Assembly (NCBI GenBank): GCA_016714045.1
Contig: JADJNY010000015.1
Coordinates: 620,001 to 684,000, forward strand
Direction: 5' to 3'
Source: Planctomycetota bacterium
Lineage (GTDB): Bacteria; Planctomycetota; UBA1135; GCA-002686595
DNA: 64,000 bases
Shown here: in pieces, positions 35,725 to 46,216 of the stretch
Position numbering within the stretch: position 1 is the first letter of the stretch
How the letters are laid out: each line of letters starts with the position of its first letter
Notes under the pieces: model-generated
What the model was told of the DNA's origin: nothing
The model's database searches: none
Seen by the model: only the letters and a program-made list of their open reading frames with translations
Position numbers and translations under genes: made by a program

Positions 35725-36741
35725 TCAGCTCGCGAGGCCGAGCTTCTGCGTGTTCTTGAAGTGGAGCTTCGCGACCTGCCCGAGCTTCTCGCGGCCGTGC
35801 AGTGCGACGTACTTGCGCGCCGAACGATCGACGGGCTCGCCCGCGCCCTTGTGCAGGTCGACAGCGGCTTCCTCGGAGAGCTCGTCGAGCGCGGTGAGGA
35901 ACTCCTCGCGCGCGATGATGCTCGCGGCGGCGACCGCGATCACGGACTCGGCGCGCACGCGTTGTTCGAGCGCGATGTCGAGGCCCTTCAGGCGGCGCTC
36001 GAGCAGGCTCGCGTCGGCGAACTTGTCGACGAGCACGTGGTCCTTCGGTCGCGCGAGCTCGCGGATCGCCTGCGCGTGCAGGTCGGCGAGCACCTCGTTC
36101 ACGTTGCGCAGCTTGGCCCACGTCGCGTTGTACTGCGGCGGGTCGAGGCGCGCGATCGCGTGGCGGTAGCGCGAGCGCAACGCGGCGCCGAGCTTGCGGC
36201 ACGCGTCGTCGCTCAGCGTCTTGCTGTCACGCACCATGCCGCCCGTGAGCGCTTGTGCCTCCGCCGGCTCGAGCCGCACCGCGCACACGACGAGCGGGCC
36301 GAAGTAGTCGCCCTTGCCGCATTCGTCGCTGCCGATGAGCGGGCCCGCTTGCGAGGACGCGCTCGTCCGCGCGGAGGAGCCACCGCCCGTGCTCGCACTC
36401 GCCGCGCCGCCGGTCGTGCCCGCCGCTGTTGCGCTTCCACCCAGGCCTGGGGCCGTCGCGCTTCCGCCGGAGCCCGATGCTCTGCCACCGCCGTCTGCGC
36501 CCGTCCCCGCGGCGCTCGCCGCCGCGTCCTCGCCGACGAAGCGCGCGAGGAACATCTGCGCCCCCTCGCCCTGCACGACGAACTTGCCCGACGCGTAGAA
36601 GGTCGCGACGACCCCGTCGCCCTTCGCGCTGAAGAGCGCGTGCGGCACGGCGCGGAACGTGAACGCGCTCGCAGCGAGCTTCCGTTCGATCTCGCCCGCG
36701 AGGCGCGGCGCGAGCTTCAACACGAGCGTCTCCTGAGCCAT
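35725..36741 (-). CDS. rnhC: Ribonuclease HIII
   Basis: Removes RNA from RNA-DNA hybrids. The 338-aa protein has the N-terminal TBP-like substrate-binding domain of RNase HIII (FYASGKFVVQGEGAQMFLARF). A Gly/Ala/Ser linker of about 60 residues follows, then the catalytic domain with SDECGKGDYFGPLVV (DExGxGD type). Further on are DSKTLSD, KFADASLLERRL and AESVIAVAAASIIAREEFL. The long low-complexity linker is unusual for the family. Confidence 0.93.
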   Translation of the reverse strand: MAQETLVLKLAPRLAGEIERKLAASAFTFRAVPHALFSAKGDGVVATFYASGKFVVQGEGAQMFLARFVGEDAAASAAGTGADGGGRASGSGGSATAPGLGGSATAAGTTGGAASASTGGGSSARTSASSQAGPLIGSDECGKGDYFGPLVVCAVRLEPAEAQALTGGMVRDSKTLSDDACRKLGAALRSRYRHAIARLDPPQYNATWAKLRNVNEVLADLHAQAIRELARPKDHVLVDKFADASLLERRLKGLDIALEQRVRAESVIAVAAASIIAREEFLTALDELSEEAAVDLHKGAGEPVDRSARKYVALHGREKLGQVAKLHFKNTQKLGLAS

Positions 36742-36916
36742 CGCCGGATTGTCGCAGCGGTGGCGCGCCGATCAACCCGAGCGCGGCTCCTGGATCGGAG
36801 TCGCGTCGCTCGGACGTTCACCCGCGACGCTCGTGTGCGCCTGGCTCGCCGTTCGGCGCGAGGACCGACGAACACGGCGCTTCCACCGCCCCCTCGCGTT
36901 CGTATTCTGGTGGCCC

Positions 36917-37282
36917 GTGACCGCGAGCTTCGACACCGGCCTCCGTCCCGCCGACCTCGACCGCGCCCGTCCGCGCGCCGTCGAGACGCCGTGGGGCATG
37001 CTCGCGCTCTACTGCGTCGGTGACGAGATCCTCGCGGCGCAGGCCTTCTGCCCGCACCTCGAGGGCCCGCTCTTCGAGGGCACGCTGCGCGCCGACGAGA
37101 TCGTCTGTCCGTGGCACCAGTGGCGCTACTCGCTGCGCACGGGCGAACGCGTCGGGATCGGTGCGCTCCTCGCGCCGGGCGGGCAGAAGCTCCTGCTCGC
37201 CGACGTCACGCTGTCCGACCGGGGCACGATCGTGCTCGTGAACCCCCATCGCGGCGGCGAGCGCATCGCTCCGACGCGCTGA
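36917..37282 (+). CDS. Rieske-type [2Fe-2S] protein
   Basis: The small 121-aa ferredoxin-like Rieske domain has ligands FCPHLEG (CxH) and VCPWHQW (CxxH), about 17 residues apart. Such stand-alone domains act as electron carriers for oxygenases or nitrite reductases. No partner enzyme is adjacent. The GTG at 36917 is chosen because upstream in-frame sequence has no domain character; an earlier start cannot be excluded. Confidence 0.82.
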   Translation: MTASFDTGLRPADLDRARPRAVETPWGMLALYCVGDEILAAQAFCPHLEGPLFEGTLRADEIVCPWHQWRYSLRTGERVGIGALLAPGGQKLLLADVTLSDRGTIVLVNPHRGGERIAPTR

Positions 37283-37438
37283 CGCGCCACCGGCGCGCGC
37301 GGGTGGCCGTGCGAAAGCGCGCTCGACGGCGGTGAAGTCGAGCTCGATCGAGCTCGACTACGCTTCGAAGAGCCTTGTTGCGGGTTTCATTCGCCGATGA
37401 GGCCCCTCTAGAATGCGGCCCCCTTTCAGGAGACACCC

Positions 37439-38812
<1,374 letters not shown>

Positions 38813-38824
38813 TTCACGGGCGCA

Positions 38825-38851
38825 GGCGCCGACCCGATGCAGGTCGGCGCC
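38825..38851 (+). terminator. Hairpin terminator after cbs
   Basis: Perfect 10-bp stem GGCGCCGACC/GGTCGGCGCC with 7-nt loop, 12 bp after the stop codon, followed by gccctcttg. Confidence 0.65.
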
Positions 38852-38954
38852 GCCCTCTTGTCGGCGCACCGACAGCCGGTGTGCGGCACGCAGAGGGCCT
38901 CGCTCGGACGGCGGACAGGCGCAAGACCCGTCGAGCGCGCGGACCCGCCGAAGC

Positions 38955-40364
38955 TCACAACCGCTCGACGTCGACGCCGTACGCTTCCCGCGCCGCCATC
39001 GCGTAGGCATCGAAGCGCTCGCGCAGCTCGTCCTCCGCGAGCAGCTCGCTGTCGTCTGGGCGCGTCGGATCCAGGCGCGCCTCCGGCGCCTGTCGCGCTC
39101 CGAGCCGCACGAGCACGAAGCCGAGCGCGCACCGGAACGGACCTGCGATCGTGCCGGGCTTCTGCTCGAACGCCACGTGCGTCGCGATCGCCGTCCCGCG
39201 GCTCCAATCCGTCGCGTCGCTCTCGCTGAGCAGCGTGCGCAGCTCGCTCCACGTCCGCCCGTAGAAACGTCCGTGATGGCGCGGCGGACGCGGGTTGTCG
39301 CCCTCGCGCGGATCCGGCGGATCCCACCATTCGCTCTCTTCGTCGAGCAGGCGGTTCCAGAACACGAAGGGCTCGACGCCGGCGTTCGAAGCGCGCCCGG
39401 GGACCCGCGCTTTCCAAGCGGCGTCGTTCGCCGCGATGCGTCGCGCGAGCTCGTCCGCCTTCGCCTTCGCGCGCTCGAACCCGCCGGGCAGCCAGCGGTG
39501 GTGCGCGATGTCCGCCGCCGAGGCGAGCAGGATCTCCACGTGCACGCGACCGCCGCCGTGGATCCAACTCGAGCGCTCGATCCGCTCCGCGAGCTCGGGT
39601 CCGTCCGCGGAAAGTCCGTCTTTCACGACGGCGATCCGGTACGACTCGCGCAGCGCGAGGTACTCCACCCACGCTTCCGGCGAAGGGAAGCGCTCGGACG
39701 CGGAGAGCTCGTCGAGTTCGATGCCGTTGCGATCGGCACGCACGCGCAACTCCGCGACGAGCCGGTCGCGCACGTCGGGGAGATCGCGCGCGCCATCACG
39801 CACGAGACGCGCGCGCACGGCGGCCTCCGTCGCGAGCCACGCGCGCGCTGCCGTGATCTCCCAGGCCTCGACGGAGTCTTCGACCTCGTTCCACAGCTCC
39901 GCCGTCTTGACGACGAGGTCGGGGCAGGACTCCTCGTCGCCGTGCGCGACGAGCGCGTAGCCCGGCGCGATCCCGTCGATCGAGGTCTCGAAGCTCGCCT
40001 TGCGCACGAGGTGGCGGCGCACGGAGTCGCGCAAGCCCGACAACGCGTCGGGGTCCTCGCGGCGCAGCTCGCGCCAGTCCCGGCCCGCGAAGAGCTCCCG
40101 CACCGAGCGCCGCGACAGGTCGCGCAGGTCGCGTGCGGCGAGCTCCTGATGCTCAAGCGCCTCCCACGTTTCCTCGGGCCACTCCTCGGGCGCGCTCGGG
40201 AAGAAGAGCTTGTCGAACACGAGCCCGAGACGCAGTTCCGCGCGGAACCAGTCGGATCGTCGGTACGTGCGACCGATCTCCGCCTCGAGCTCGAGGCCGG
40301 GGTTCTTGCGGAGGAACTCCTCGGCCGCGCGCGCGTACTCGAGCTCGAGCTCCTCGTCGCTCAC
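38955..40364 (-). CDS. SurA/parvulin-like periplasmic chaperone paralogue A, main part
   Basis: About 469 residues from GTG 40362-40364 (VSDEELELEYARAAEEFLRK). It is similar over its length to the paralogue at 41176-42908: NPGLELEAEIGRTYRRSDWF, ERFPSPEAWVEYLALRESY, RWLPGGFERAKAKADEL, SEWWDPP. The end (PGTIAGPFRCALGFVLVRLG) resembles the closing segment of parvulin/SurA proteins. Function is inferred: outer-membrane or secreted-protein folding. The N-terminal part with the membrane anchor lies in another frame (40361-40714). The two overlap by GTGA, so this is either one gene with a one-base loss near 40361 or two coupled genes. The paralogue is a single frame here, which favours the former. 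Confidence 0.7.
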   Translation of the reverse strand: MSDEELELEYARAAEEFLRKNPGLELEAEIGRTYRRSDWFRAELRLGLVFDKLFFPSAPEEWPEETWEALEHQELAARDLRDLSRRSVRELFAGRDWRELRREDPDALSGLRDSVRRHLVRKASFETSIDGIAPGYALVAHGDEESCPDLVVKTAELWNEVEDSVEAWEITAARAWLATEAAVRARLVRDGARDLPDVRDRLVAELRVRADRNGIELDELSASERFPSPEAWVEYLALRESYRIAVVKDGLSADGPELAERIERSSWIHGGGRVHVEILLASAADIAHHRWLPGGFERAKAKADELARRIAANDAAWKARVPGRASNAGVEPFVFWNRLLDEESEWWDPPDPREGDNPRPPRHHGRFYGRTWSELRTLLSESDATDWSRGTAIATHVAFEQKPGTIAGPFRCALGFVLVRLGARQAPEARLDPTRPDDSELLAEDELRERFDAYAMAAREAYGVDVERL

Positions 40365-40714
40365 GGCGGTCTCTCGACGAGCCGCGCGAGCGCAGCGGTG
40401 CGCGCCGCTTGTAGCGCCTGCGTGCGCTCGTCCGCGGAGCCGAAGGGCTGCTGTGCTTCGCGCTGCTCGATGTCGTGCCGCGCTCGACGCGTCGCGATGC
40501 GCGCGCGCTCCGCATCGATCAGGAACCACGTCTTGCGCGCTTCGAGTCGCGCGCGACAAGGTCCGTAGACGAGCCAGCGGTGTAGTTCCTCGTCCGTGAT
40601 GCGCTTGCCGTCGACGACGAGGGGTTCGCCGAGCCGTGGTTCCGGGTGCGGGAGGAGGAACCACCCCGCCAACGCGGCGGCGAGGAGCACGGGCACGAGC
40701 ACGACGGGACGCAT
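40361..40714 (-). CDS. SurA-like paralogue A, N-terminal part in a shifted frame
   Basis: 117 residues from ATG 40712-40714: anchor or signal peptide (RPVVLVPVLLAAALAGWFLL), then LVVDGKRITDEELHRWLVYG, the pattern after the signal peptide of SurA-type proteins. A helical stretch ends at LARLVERPP. In the paralogue the matching sequence (QLWLVYGPFRQHLEEAK and on) runs uninterrupted into the next part. Confidence 0.65.
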   Translation of the reverse strand: MRPVVLVPVLLAAALAGWFLLPHPEPRLGEPLVVDGKRITDEELHRWLVYGPCRARLEARKTWFLIDAERARIATRRARHDIEQREAQQPFGSADERTQALQAARTAALARLVERPP

Positions 40715-40874
40715 GCGGGGGGACGGGACGTCCGGCGCGCATCCTAGCGCTGCGGGCGGACGAACCGCGTGGGGTACGGGGGGGCGGTGTGGGCGTTGGA
40801 GTTGGAGAGGGGTGAGGTTGGGCGCGGCGGTGGCGAGGAGATGCGGACTGTGCAGTGTGGTCTGCGGTGAGGGG

Positions 40875-41075
40875 GGTGGTGTCGGTCGGGACGCCACAGC
40901 CAGGTGAGACGATGCAGGGGGAAGAGGAGCAACGGAACACAAGGGCTGCCCCGCATTCCGGACTCCGTGCCGGCTCGGGCCGGAGGACGAGCCGCCTGCC
41001 GGCACGGAGTTCCATGGGCTCTCAGCAACGGGCGGCCGGCACGGAGAGAAGGCTCGCGCCGCGCGAGCACGTTCG
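40875..41075 (+). repeat. Dispersed hairpin repeat R1
   Basis: About 200 bp, shared with R3 (58144-58344, opposite strand) and half shared with R2 (43078-43256). The conserved left part contains ggtgtcggtcgggacgc and gatgcagggggaagag. A central inverted repeat (ctccgtgccgg ... ccggcacggag) follows, then gggctctcagc and gcgagcacgttcg. It lies between the two SurA-like genes. Confidence 0.7.
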
Positions 41076-41175
41076 AAAGGACTTGCTCAGCAACGAAGGA
41101 CGGGGGGATCGTCGGGGCGCGTGCGGTGCGAGGGTTCTCGAAGTGGCTCGCTCTGCAAGGGATGCGCGCACGGGC

Positions 41176-42908
41176 TCACTTCGGTGATTCGGTCCGTTCT
41201 GTCGCCGCCACCGCGGCGCGTGAAAGGCGGCGGAACGAGTCGTCGAGCAGGTCGACCTCGATCGCGTCGCGGTGCTTCGCGATCGAAGGATCGAGCGGGC
41301 GCTCCGGTGGGGAGCGTTTCACGAGCCGCACGAGCGCGTAGCCGTAGCGCTGTGGGTAGGGGCCGCCGATCGCGCCGGGCTCGAGGTCGAGGAAGACGGC
41401 GTCGACGAGCTCCGAACCGTGCGTCCACAGGTCGTAGCGCGAGCTCTCGAGGTGCTCGAGAGGCCTTGGTAGTCGAGCGCGCCGAAGCGGCCGCGGTTCT
41501 TCGTGCGGACCGACGGGTCCACGGGCATCCCAGGGAGCGGCGGCGGATCCCACCACTCGCTGCGTTCGTCGAGGAGCGCGCTCCACAGCGCCGCGGGATC
41601 GCGCGCGTCGGCGCGCTTCTCCTTCCACGCGAGCTCGTTCGCGCGCACGCGCGCCATGAGCTCGTCCGCGCGTGCGCGCGCTGCGTCGAAACCACCCGGC
41701 CTCCAGCGCGCGTTGGCGAAGTCCCACGCCGACACGAGGAGCACTTCCGCGTCCGCCAAGACGCCGCCGTGGCGCGCGTTCGCCTTCGCCACGTGCTCGA
41801 GCAGAGCTGGCGCAGGCTTCTCGGGCGTCGCGCCCGCCATCTTGCGCGTGTGCTCCTTCTGGTAGCCGCACGTCAGCGCGTAGTACTCGAAGAACGTCTC
41901 CGGCGAGGGGAAGCGCTGTTGCTGAACGGCGAACGCCTCGAGCGACGGGACGAACTCCTGCAGCTGTTTCGAGAGCTCCCCGAGCGCGCGCTCGCGTGCT
42001 TCGCGATCGAGCACGAGCCCTTTCGAGGCGAGCTCCTTCTGCGTCGCGACGACCGTCGTCCAGTACCGCCGCGCGAGCTCGACGTCGGCGGCATCGACGC
42101 GCGGCGCGATCGTCCTCCAGGCGTCCTCCGTGGAGAGCGTCCACCGCGGCGCGCCTTCGGGCTCCGCGGCGAGCGCGATGCCGAAGTCCGGGCCCTCGAG
42201 CGACGTCCGGAAGCGTTCGCCGGAGTACAGGTGATCGCGCACGATCTGGCGCGTCATCTCCTGGTACTGCGGATCGACGGAGCCGTCGGAGAGCTTCCAA
42301 GGCTTGCGCCAGGTTTCGTACTGATCACCGAAGCGCGCACGGAGCGCGGCGACGGTGACCTCGGGACGCTGCTCGTCGTCCGCCGGGAGGAAGACGCGGT
42401 CGAAGACGCTCGCCCATCGCAGCTGCGAGCGGAACCCGTCGGCGCCCCGGTACGAGCGGCGCATCTCGACCTCCGCGTCGAGGCCGGGCGCGCGCACGCG
42501 GAAGTCGTCCAGCGCGCGCTGGACCGCGAGCTCGACCTCGCCTTCGACGTCGAACGCGTGCTGACGCAGTCGTTCGAGCTCCTCCGCGCGCAAGGAGCGC
42601 AGGAGCGCGACGCGCTCGTCACCGCTCGGCGCCGGCCCCGATCGTCCCGCGAGGCGCCGCTCGGCCTGGACGTCGGCACGCCGGTCGAGCTCGCGACCGA
42701 TGACGCGCGCGAGCTTCGCTTCCTCGAGGTGCTGACGGAACGGCCCGTAGACGAGCCAGAGCTGCTGCATCTCTGCCGTCACGCGCTCCGTCCCTACGGA
42801 GAAGGGCACGATGCGGACGGACGACTCGGTCGTCACCGCGGACGTCGTGCTCTGGCTCGGAGCGGGCAGCGCGAGGAGGAGGACGGTGAGGCACGCGGCG
42901 AACGTCAT
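41176..42908 (-). CDS. SurA/parvulin-like periplasmic chaperone paralogue B, frameshifted near the 3' end
   Basis: From ATG 42906-42908: signal peptide (TFAACLTVLLLALPAPSQS), then QLWLVYGPFRQHLEEAKLAR and a long helical body, colinear with paralogue A. After GRFGALDYQGL at about 41457-41463 the homologous sequence continues in another frame. That frame reads EHLESSRYDLWTHGSELVDA, then LEPGAIGGPYPQRYGYALVR, and ends ATERTESPK at 41176. One missing base in CTCTCGAG explains it. The ending is the parvulin-like closing segment. Length after correction is about 577 aa. Adjacent paralogues both carrying a shift suggests sequencing error, decay or, less likely, recoding. Confidence 0.72.
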
Positions 42909-43077
42909 GCGTGCTCATGCTACGCGTGCCGCGCGGATCGAGGCAGGCTTGCGTGCGCTCCGTTCGCGCCGCTTCGGTTCGCTCGACGAGGACGGCAAAA
43001 GGACGCAGGCCGGCGCCAGTGCAGTGCGACCTGCGAACAGATTGCGCTCAGCACCGCGTGCGCCGAGCGACTCCGTT

Positions 43078-43256
43078 CGAACGTGCTCGCGCCGCGCGCA
43101 CGCTGTCACCGCGCCCCGCGCTCGAAGCTGAGAGCCAATCGAACCCCGCGCAAGCACGGGCCAGAGGGCCGGCCGGAGCCGGCACGGAGTTCGATTGGCT
43201 CTCAGCGACGGGCGCCCGGGACGGTGAAGATGCTCGCGCCGCGCGAGCACGTTCGG
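43078..43256. repeat. Dispersed hairpin repeat R2, a ~180-bp near-palindrome
   Basis: Two arms of about 67 bp (43078-43144 and 43189-43255) are inverted copies: cgaacgtgctcgcg at the ends, gctgagagccaatcgaac next to the centre. The inner 18 bp of each arm match perfectly. Its left arm matches R3 and its right arm matches R1. It lies just downstream of the glycosyltransferase stop. Confidence 0.75.
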
Positions 43257-43266
43257 AAGTCGTAGC

Positions 43267-44685
43267 TCAGCCGCGAACGAAGCTCTTCAGCGACATCCCG
43301 CCGACCCAGGCGAAGCTCGCGAAGAAGAGGAGCAGGAACGGCAACGTGCCCCAGAGCTCGAGCTCGACCGCGCTGTACAGCGCCCAGCCGAACCATCCGG
43401 CGAGGACGAGCTCGATGCCGGGCAGTCCCTTCCAGATCGCGCGGTAGGTCTTCGAGCGCCCGTCGCCCTTCTTGGGCGTGCGGACGAAGACGCCCGTGCC
43501 GGGCAGCAGGCCCTCGATCACCGCGCGCGTCTGGCTGACGCACATGCCGATGCCGAGCACGATCGCGGCGACGATGTCGCTGATGCGGCGCCCGAACGGG
43601 CGTCCGATGGCGCGCTGGCTCTGCTCGTAGAACATCACGACCGAGATCGTGCAGACGAAGAACATCCCGACGTGCATCCACGCGGGGTACTCGGGCATGT
43701 TGTGGATCGCGAGCGGCATCAAGAGCGCGAGCAAGAGCACGCACGGATACCCGACGTTGCCCGTCAGGTGCGCGAGCGCCTCCAGCTTCACGGAGAGCGG
43801 CTCCTTCGACGTGAGGATGCGCCAGCCGAGCTTCTTGAACACCTGGACGCTGCCCTTCGCCCACCGGTGCTGCTGCGACTTGAACGCGGCGATGTCGGGC
43901 GGCACTTCGGCTGGCGCGACGACCATCGGCGCGTAGACGAACTTCCAGCCCGCGAGCTGCGCGCGGTAGGAGAGGTCGAGGTCTTCGGTGAGCGTGTCGT
44001 GCTCCCACCCACCGGCGGCGTCGATCGCGGCGCGGCGCCAGATACCGGCGGTGCCGTTGAAATTGAAGAAGAGGCCCGAGTCGTGGCGCACCTTGTGTTC
44101 GATCACGAAGTGACCGTCGAGCAGCGTCGACTCGGCGCGCGTGAGCAGGTTGTCCTCGCGGTTCGCGTGCCCCCACCGCGCCTGAACCATGCCGACCTTC
44201 GGATCGGAGAAGGACGGCATCAAGCGCCGGAGGAAGTCCGGGTCGGGCACGAAGTCCGCGTCGAAGATGCAGACGAACTCGCCGCGCGCCGTCGCGAGCC
44301 CGTGGTCGAGCGCGCCGGCCTTGAACCCGCGGCGGTCGCTGCGCCGGATGACGCACGCGTCGAGCCCGCGCTCCACGAGCCGCCGAACTTCCGCGTCCAC
44401 GATCGACGTCGTCTCGTCGTTCGAGTCGTCGAGCACCTGGATCTCCAGCCGATCGGCCGGCCACTCGAGCTCTCCCGCGGCCTGGATCAGGCGCGCGGCG
44501 ACCGTGCGCTCGTTGAACACGGGGAGCTGGACCGTGACCTTTGGCACGTGCGCGGCGAGCGGCGCGGCTTCGCTTTCCTCCTCCCAACGGAAACGAGCGA
44601 GCATCGCCACGCGGTGCACGCCATAGAGGGCGAGCAGGCCGAGTGTCGCGGCGTAGGCAGGGAAGACGATCGTTTCGAGTTCCAC
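43267..44685 (-). CDS. Processive family 2 glycosyltransferase (CslA/BcsA-like)
   Basis: The 472-aa membrane protein has one N-terminal membrane segment (VFPAYAATLGLLALYGV), then a GT-A domain with VTVQLPVFNE, QVLDDSND, FDADFVPDPDFL (DxD), LTEDLDL (TED) and QQHRWAKGS (QxxRW). Four to five membrane segments follow. The QxxRW motif marks enzymes that make beta-linked polysaccharides during transport. The sequence style is nearest to the glucomannan/beta-mannan synthase group and related bacterial enzymes. The product is not known. ATG at 44683-44685. Confidence 0.88.
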   Translation of the reverse strand: MELETIVFPAYAATLGLLALYGVHRVAMLARFRWEEESEAAPLAAHVPKVTVQLPVFNERTVAARLIQAAGELEWPADRLEIQVLDDSNDETTSIVDAEVRRLVERGLDACVIRRSDRRGFKAGALDHGLATARGEFVCIFDADFVPDPDFLRRLMPSFSDPKVGMVQARWGHANREDNLLTRAESTLLDGHFVIEHKVRHDSGLFFNFNGTAGIWRRAAIDAAGGWEHDTLTEDLDLSYRAQLAGWKFVYAPMVVAPAEVPPDIAAFKSQQHRWAKGSVQVFKKLGWRILTSKEPLSVKLEALAHLTGNVGYPCVLLLALLMPLAIHNMPEYPAWMHVGMFFVCTISVVMFYEQSQRAIGRPFGRRISDIVAAIVLGIGMCVSQTRAVIEGLLPGTGVFVRTPKKGDGRSKTYRAIWKGLPGIELVLAGWFGWALYSAVELELWGTLPFLLLFFASFAWVGGMSLKSFVRG

Positions 44686-45008
44686 GAAGCGCAGGTTCGA
44701 ACGCAGCTTGCGTCCGCAATCTCGGGGGACGGTCGGTGCCGGCTCCTGGGGCGGAGCGAGGTTCGCGACCGATTGGGGCGAACAGAATAGCGGTCCGCTC
44801 CCCGCCTGTCAGGGATTCGTTCCCCGGGGCCGGGGTCGCGGGGCGGGCCCCGTGCTCGCCCTCCCCCCGGTACGACCCGCTTCCGTGCCCTAGCGGGGCG
44901 GCGGAACGAGGGCGCTCCCCCACCTCCGTCTCGGCGGGGGCTGGAACGGCGCCGGGCGAGGACGCGGCGCCGAGGCCCGGGTCGTGTGAAGGAGTTTGCT
45001 TTACGTTC
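44686..45008. other. Spacer upstream of the glycosyltransferase
   Basis: 323 bp without a supported gene. On the minus strand TATTCT (from agaata near 44786) is a possible -10 for the glycosyltransferase. Nothing else was recognised. Confidence 0.4.
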
Positions 45009-45923
45009 TCAGAAGAGACGCTGCTGCCCCTCGATGCGCGTGATCGGCCGAAGGTGCGGGAATGCCTCGACGAGCTCGAGCGGGGCCACCTGCGGCCGGC
45101 CGTCGAGCAGGAAGAGGATCTCGATCGCGTTCGAGACTGCTTTTCCCGAGAAGTGGTTGTTCGTGATCACCGCCGTCTCGTCGTGCTGACTCGCGATCCG
45201 TCGGGCGCGATGGACGATCGGTTCGAGCTCGCTCTTCGAATAGAGGTAGTCGTACTTGTCGTCGCGCTCCGCTTCGTGGCGGAACCAGCTCGCGGAGTTG
45301 CGGCCGTGCAGACGCAGATATCCGATCGGCCCAGTCGGCTCGTGCCACGCAGGCGGGTGATTCCACGCCGGTGGGAGGTCGATGTGCGCGAGCGAGCACG
45401 ACAATCCCCGCAGCATCGCGAGCGCCGGCGGCGTGAACCACGACTGGTGTCGCAGCTCGACGATGATCGGCAGGTCGGAGAAGAGGCCGTGCAGGCGTCC
45501 CAGCCGGCGCACTTCGCTCTTCCCGTGCAGGAACGTCACGGGGAACTGGACGAGCAGGCCGCCGAACTTACGTGCGCGCACGATGGGGTCGATCCCGTCG
45601 CGAAACGCCTTCGCTCGATCGATCCACGTCGCATCGAGCTCCTCGGGCAGGTGCGTGAAGTCGCGCAGCAGCTTCACGTAGAAGCGAAAGCCCGGGCGTT
45701 CGGCGACGAGCTGCACCCAACGCTCCGCGTGCTCACGACGCGGCAGCGCGTAGAAGCTGCTGTTGACCTCGATGCAGTCGAAGAAGCGCGCGAGGTGCGC
45801 GAGCGGATGGAAGCCGTGCGGCTTGCTCGATGGATAGACGCGCCCCTCCCAGTCCGGATAGGACCAACCCGCGGGCCCGACGTGGATCGGGCGCGCAGTC
45901 GGAGCGGGAGTGGCCGTCACCAT
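45009..45923 (-). CDS. DUF72 (YecE-like) TIM-barrel protein
   Basis: The 304-aa protein matches the DUF72 family: IHVGPAGWSYPDWEGRVYPS at the start, EVNSSFYALPRREHAERWVQ, FYVKLLRDFTHLP, IIVELRHQSWF, YLRLHGRN near residue 215, NNHFSGKAVSNAIEI near the end. The fold is a TIM barrel; the biochemical role of the family is unknown. ATG at 45921-45923 is used because the family core begins about 12 residues later. Upstream lies a repeat array copied from the neighbouring acyltransferase gene. Confidence 0.9.
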   Translation of the reverse strand: MVTATPAPTARPIHVGPAGWSYPDWEGRVYPSSKPHGFHPLAHLARFFDCIEVNSSFYALPRREHAERWVQLVAERPGFRFYVKLLRDFTHLPEELDATWIDRAKAFRDGIDPIVRARKFGGLLVQFPVTFLHGKSEVRRLGRLHGLFSDLPIIVELRHQSWFTPPALAMLRGLSCSLAHIDLPPAWNHPPAWHEPTGPIGYLRLHGRNSASWFRHEAERDDKYDYLYSKSELEPIVHRARRIASQHDETAVITNNHFSGKAVSNAIEILFLLDGRPQVAPLELVEAFPHLRPITRIEGQQRLF

Positions 45924-45997
45924 GGCTTGCTCGACTCGGCATCCTACTCGCACCGAGTCGGCACGGAGCACCGCGGGTCGCACACGCCTGCTCCCCG

Positions 45998-46162
45998 GGC
46001 TTCGCATCGCACGGCACGCGCACGGGCTCGCCTGGCTTCGCGTCGCGCGACACACGCGCCGGCTCGCCATGCATCTCGCGCTGCGCGCGCGCCGGCTCGC
46101 CGTGCATCTCGCGCGGCACGCGCGCCGGCTCGTCATGCATCTCGCGCTGCGCGCGCCGGGCC
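45998..46162. repeat. 33/36-bp tandem repeat derived from the acyltransferase gene
   Basis: ggctcgcc (last copy ggctcgtc) ends successive units at 46025, 46061, 46094 and 46127 (spacing 36, 33, 33). The first unit nearly matches a segment inside the acyltransferase gene at 46313-46348 (gggcttcgc-tcgc-cggcac, then gcgcacgggctcgcc). A coding segment was thus duplicated and amplified beyond the gene's stop. Confidence 0.7.
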
Positions 46163-46216
46163 TTGCCGATGTCGACCCGTCCCCGTGCGCCATCGTCCGG
46201 CCGCGGGACTCGGCGT

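Noticed and set aside
40361..40364. GTGA overlap read as two separate, coupled genes
   Set aside because: The paralogue is one continuous frame across the same place, so a single gene with a lost base is more likely. The two-gene reading is kept only as an alternative.
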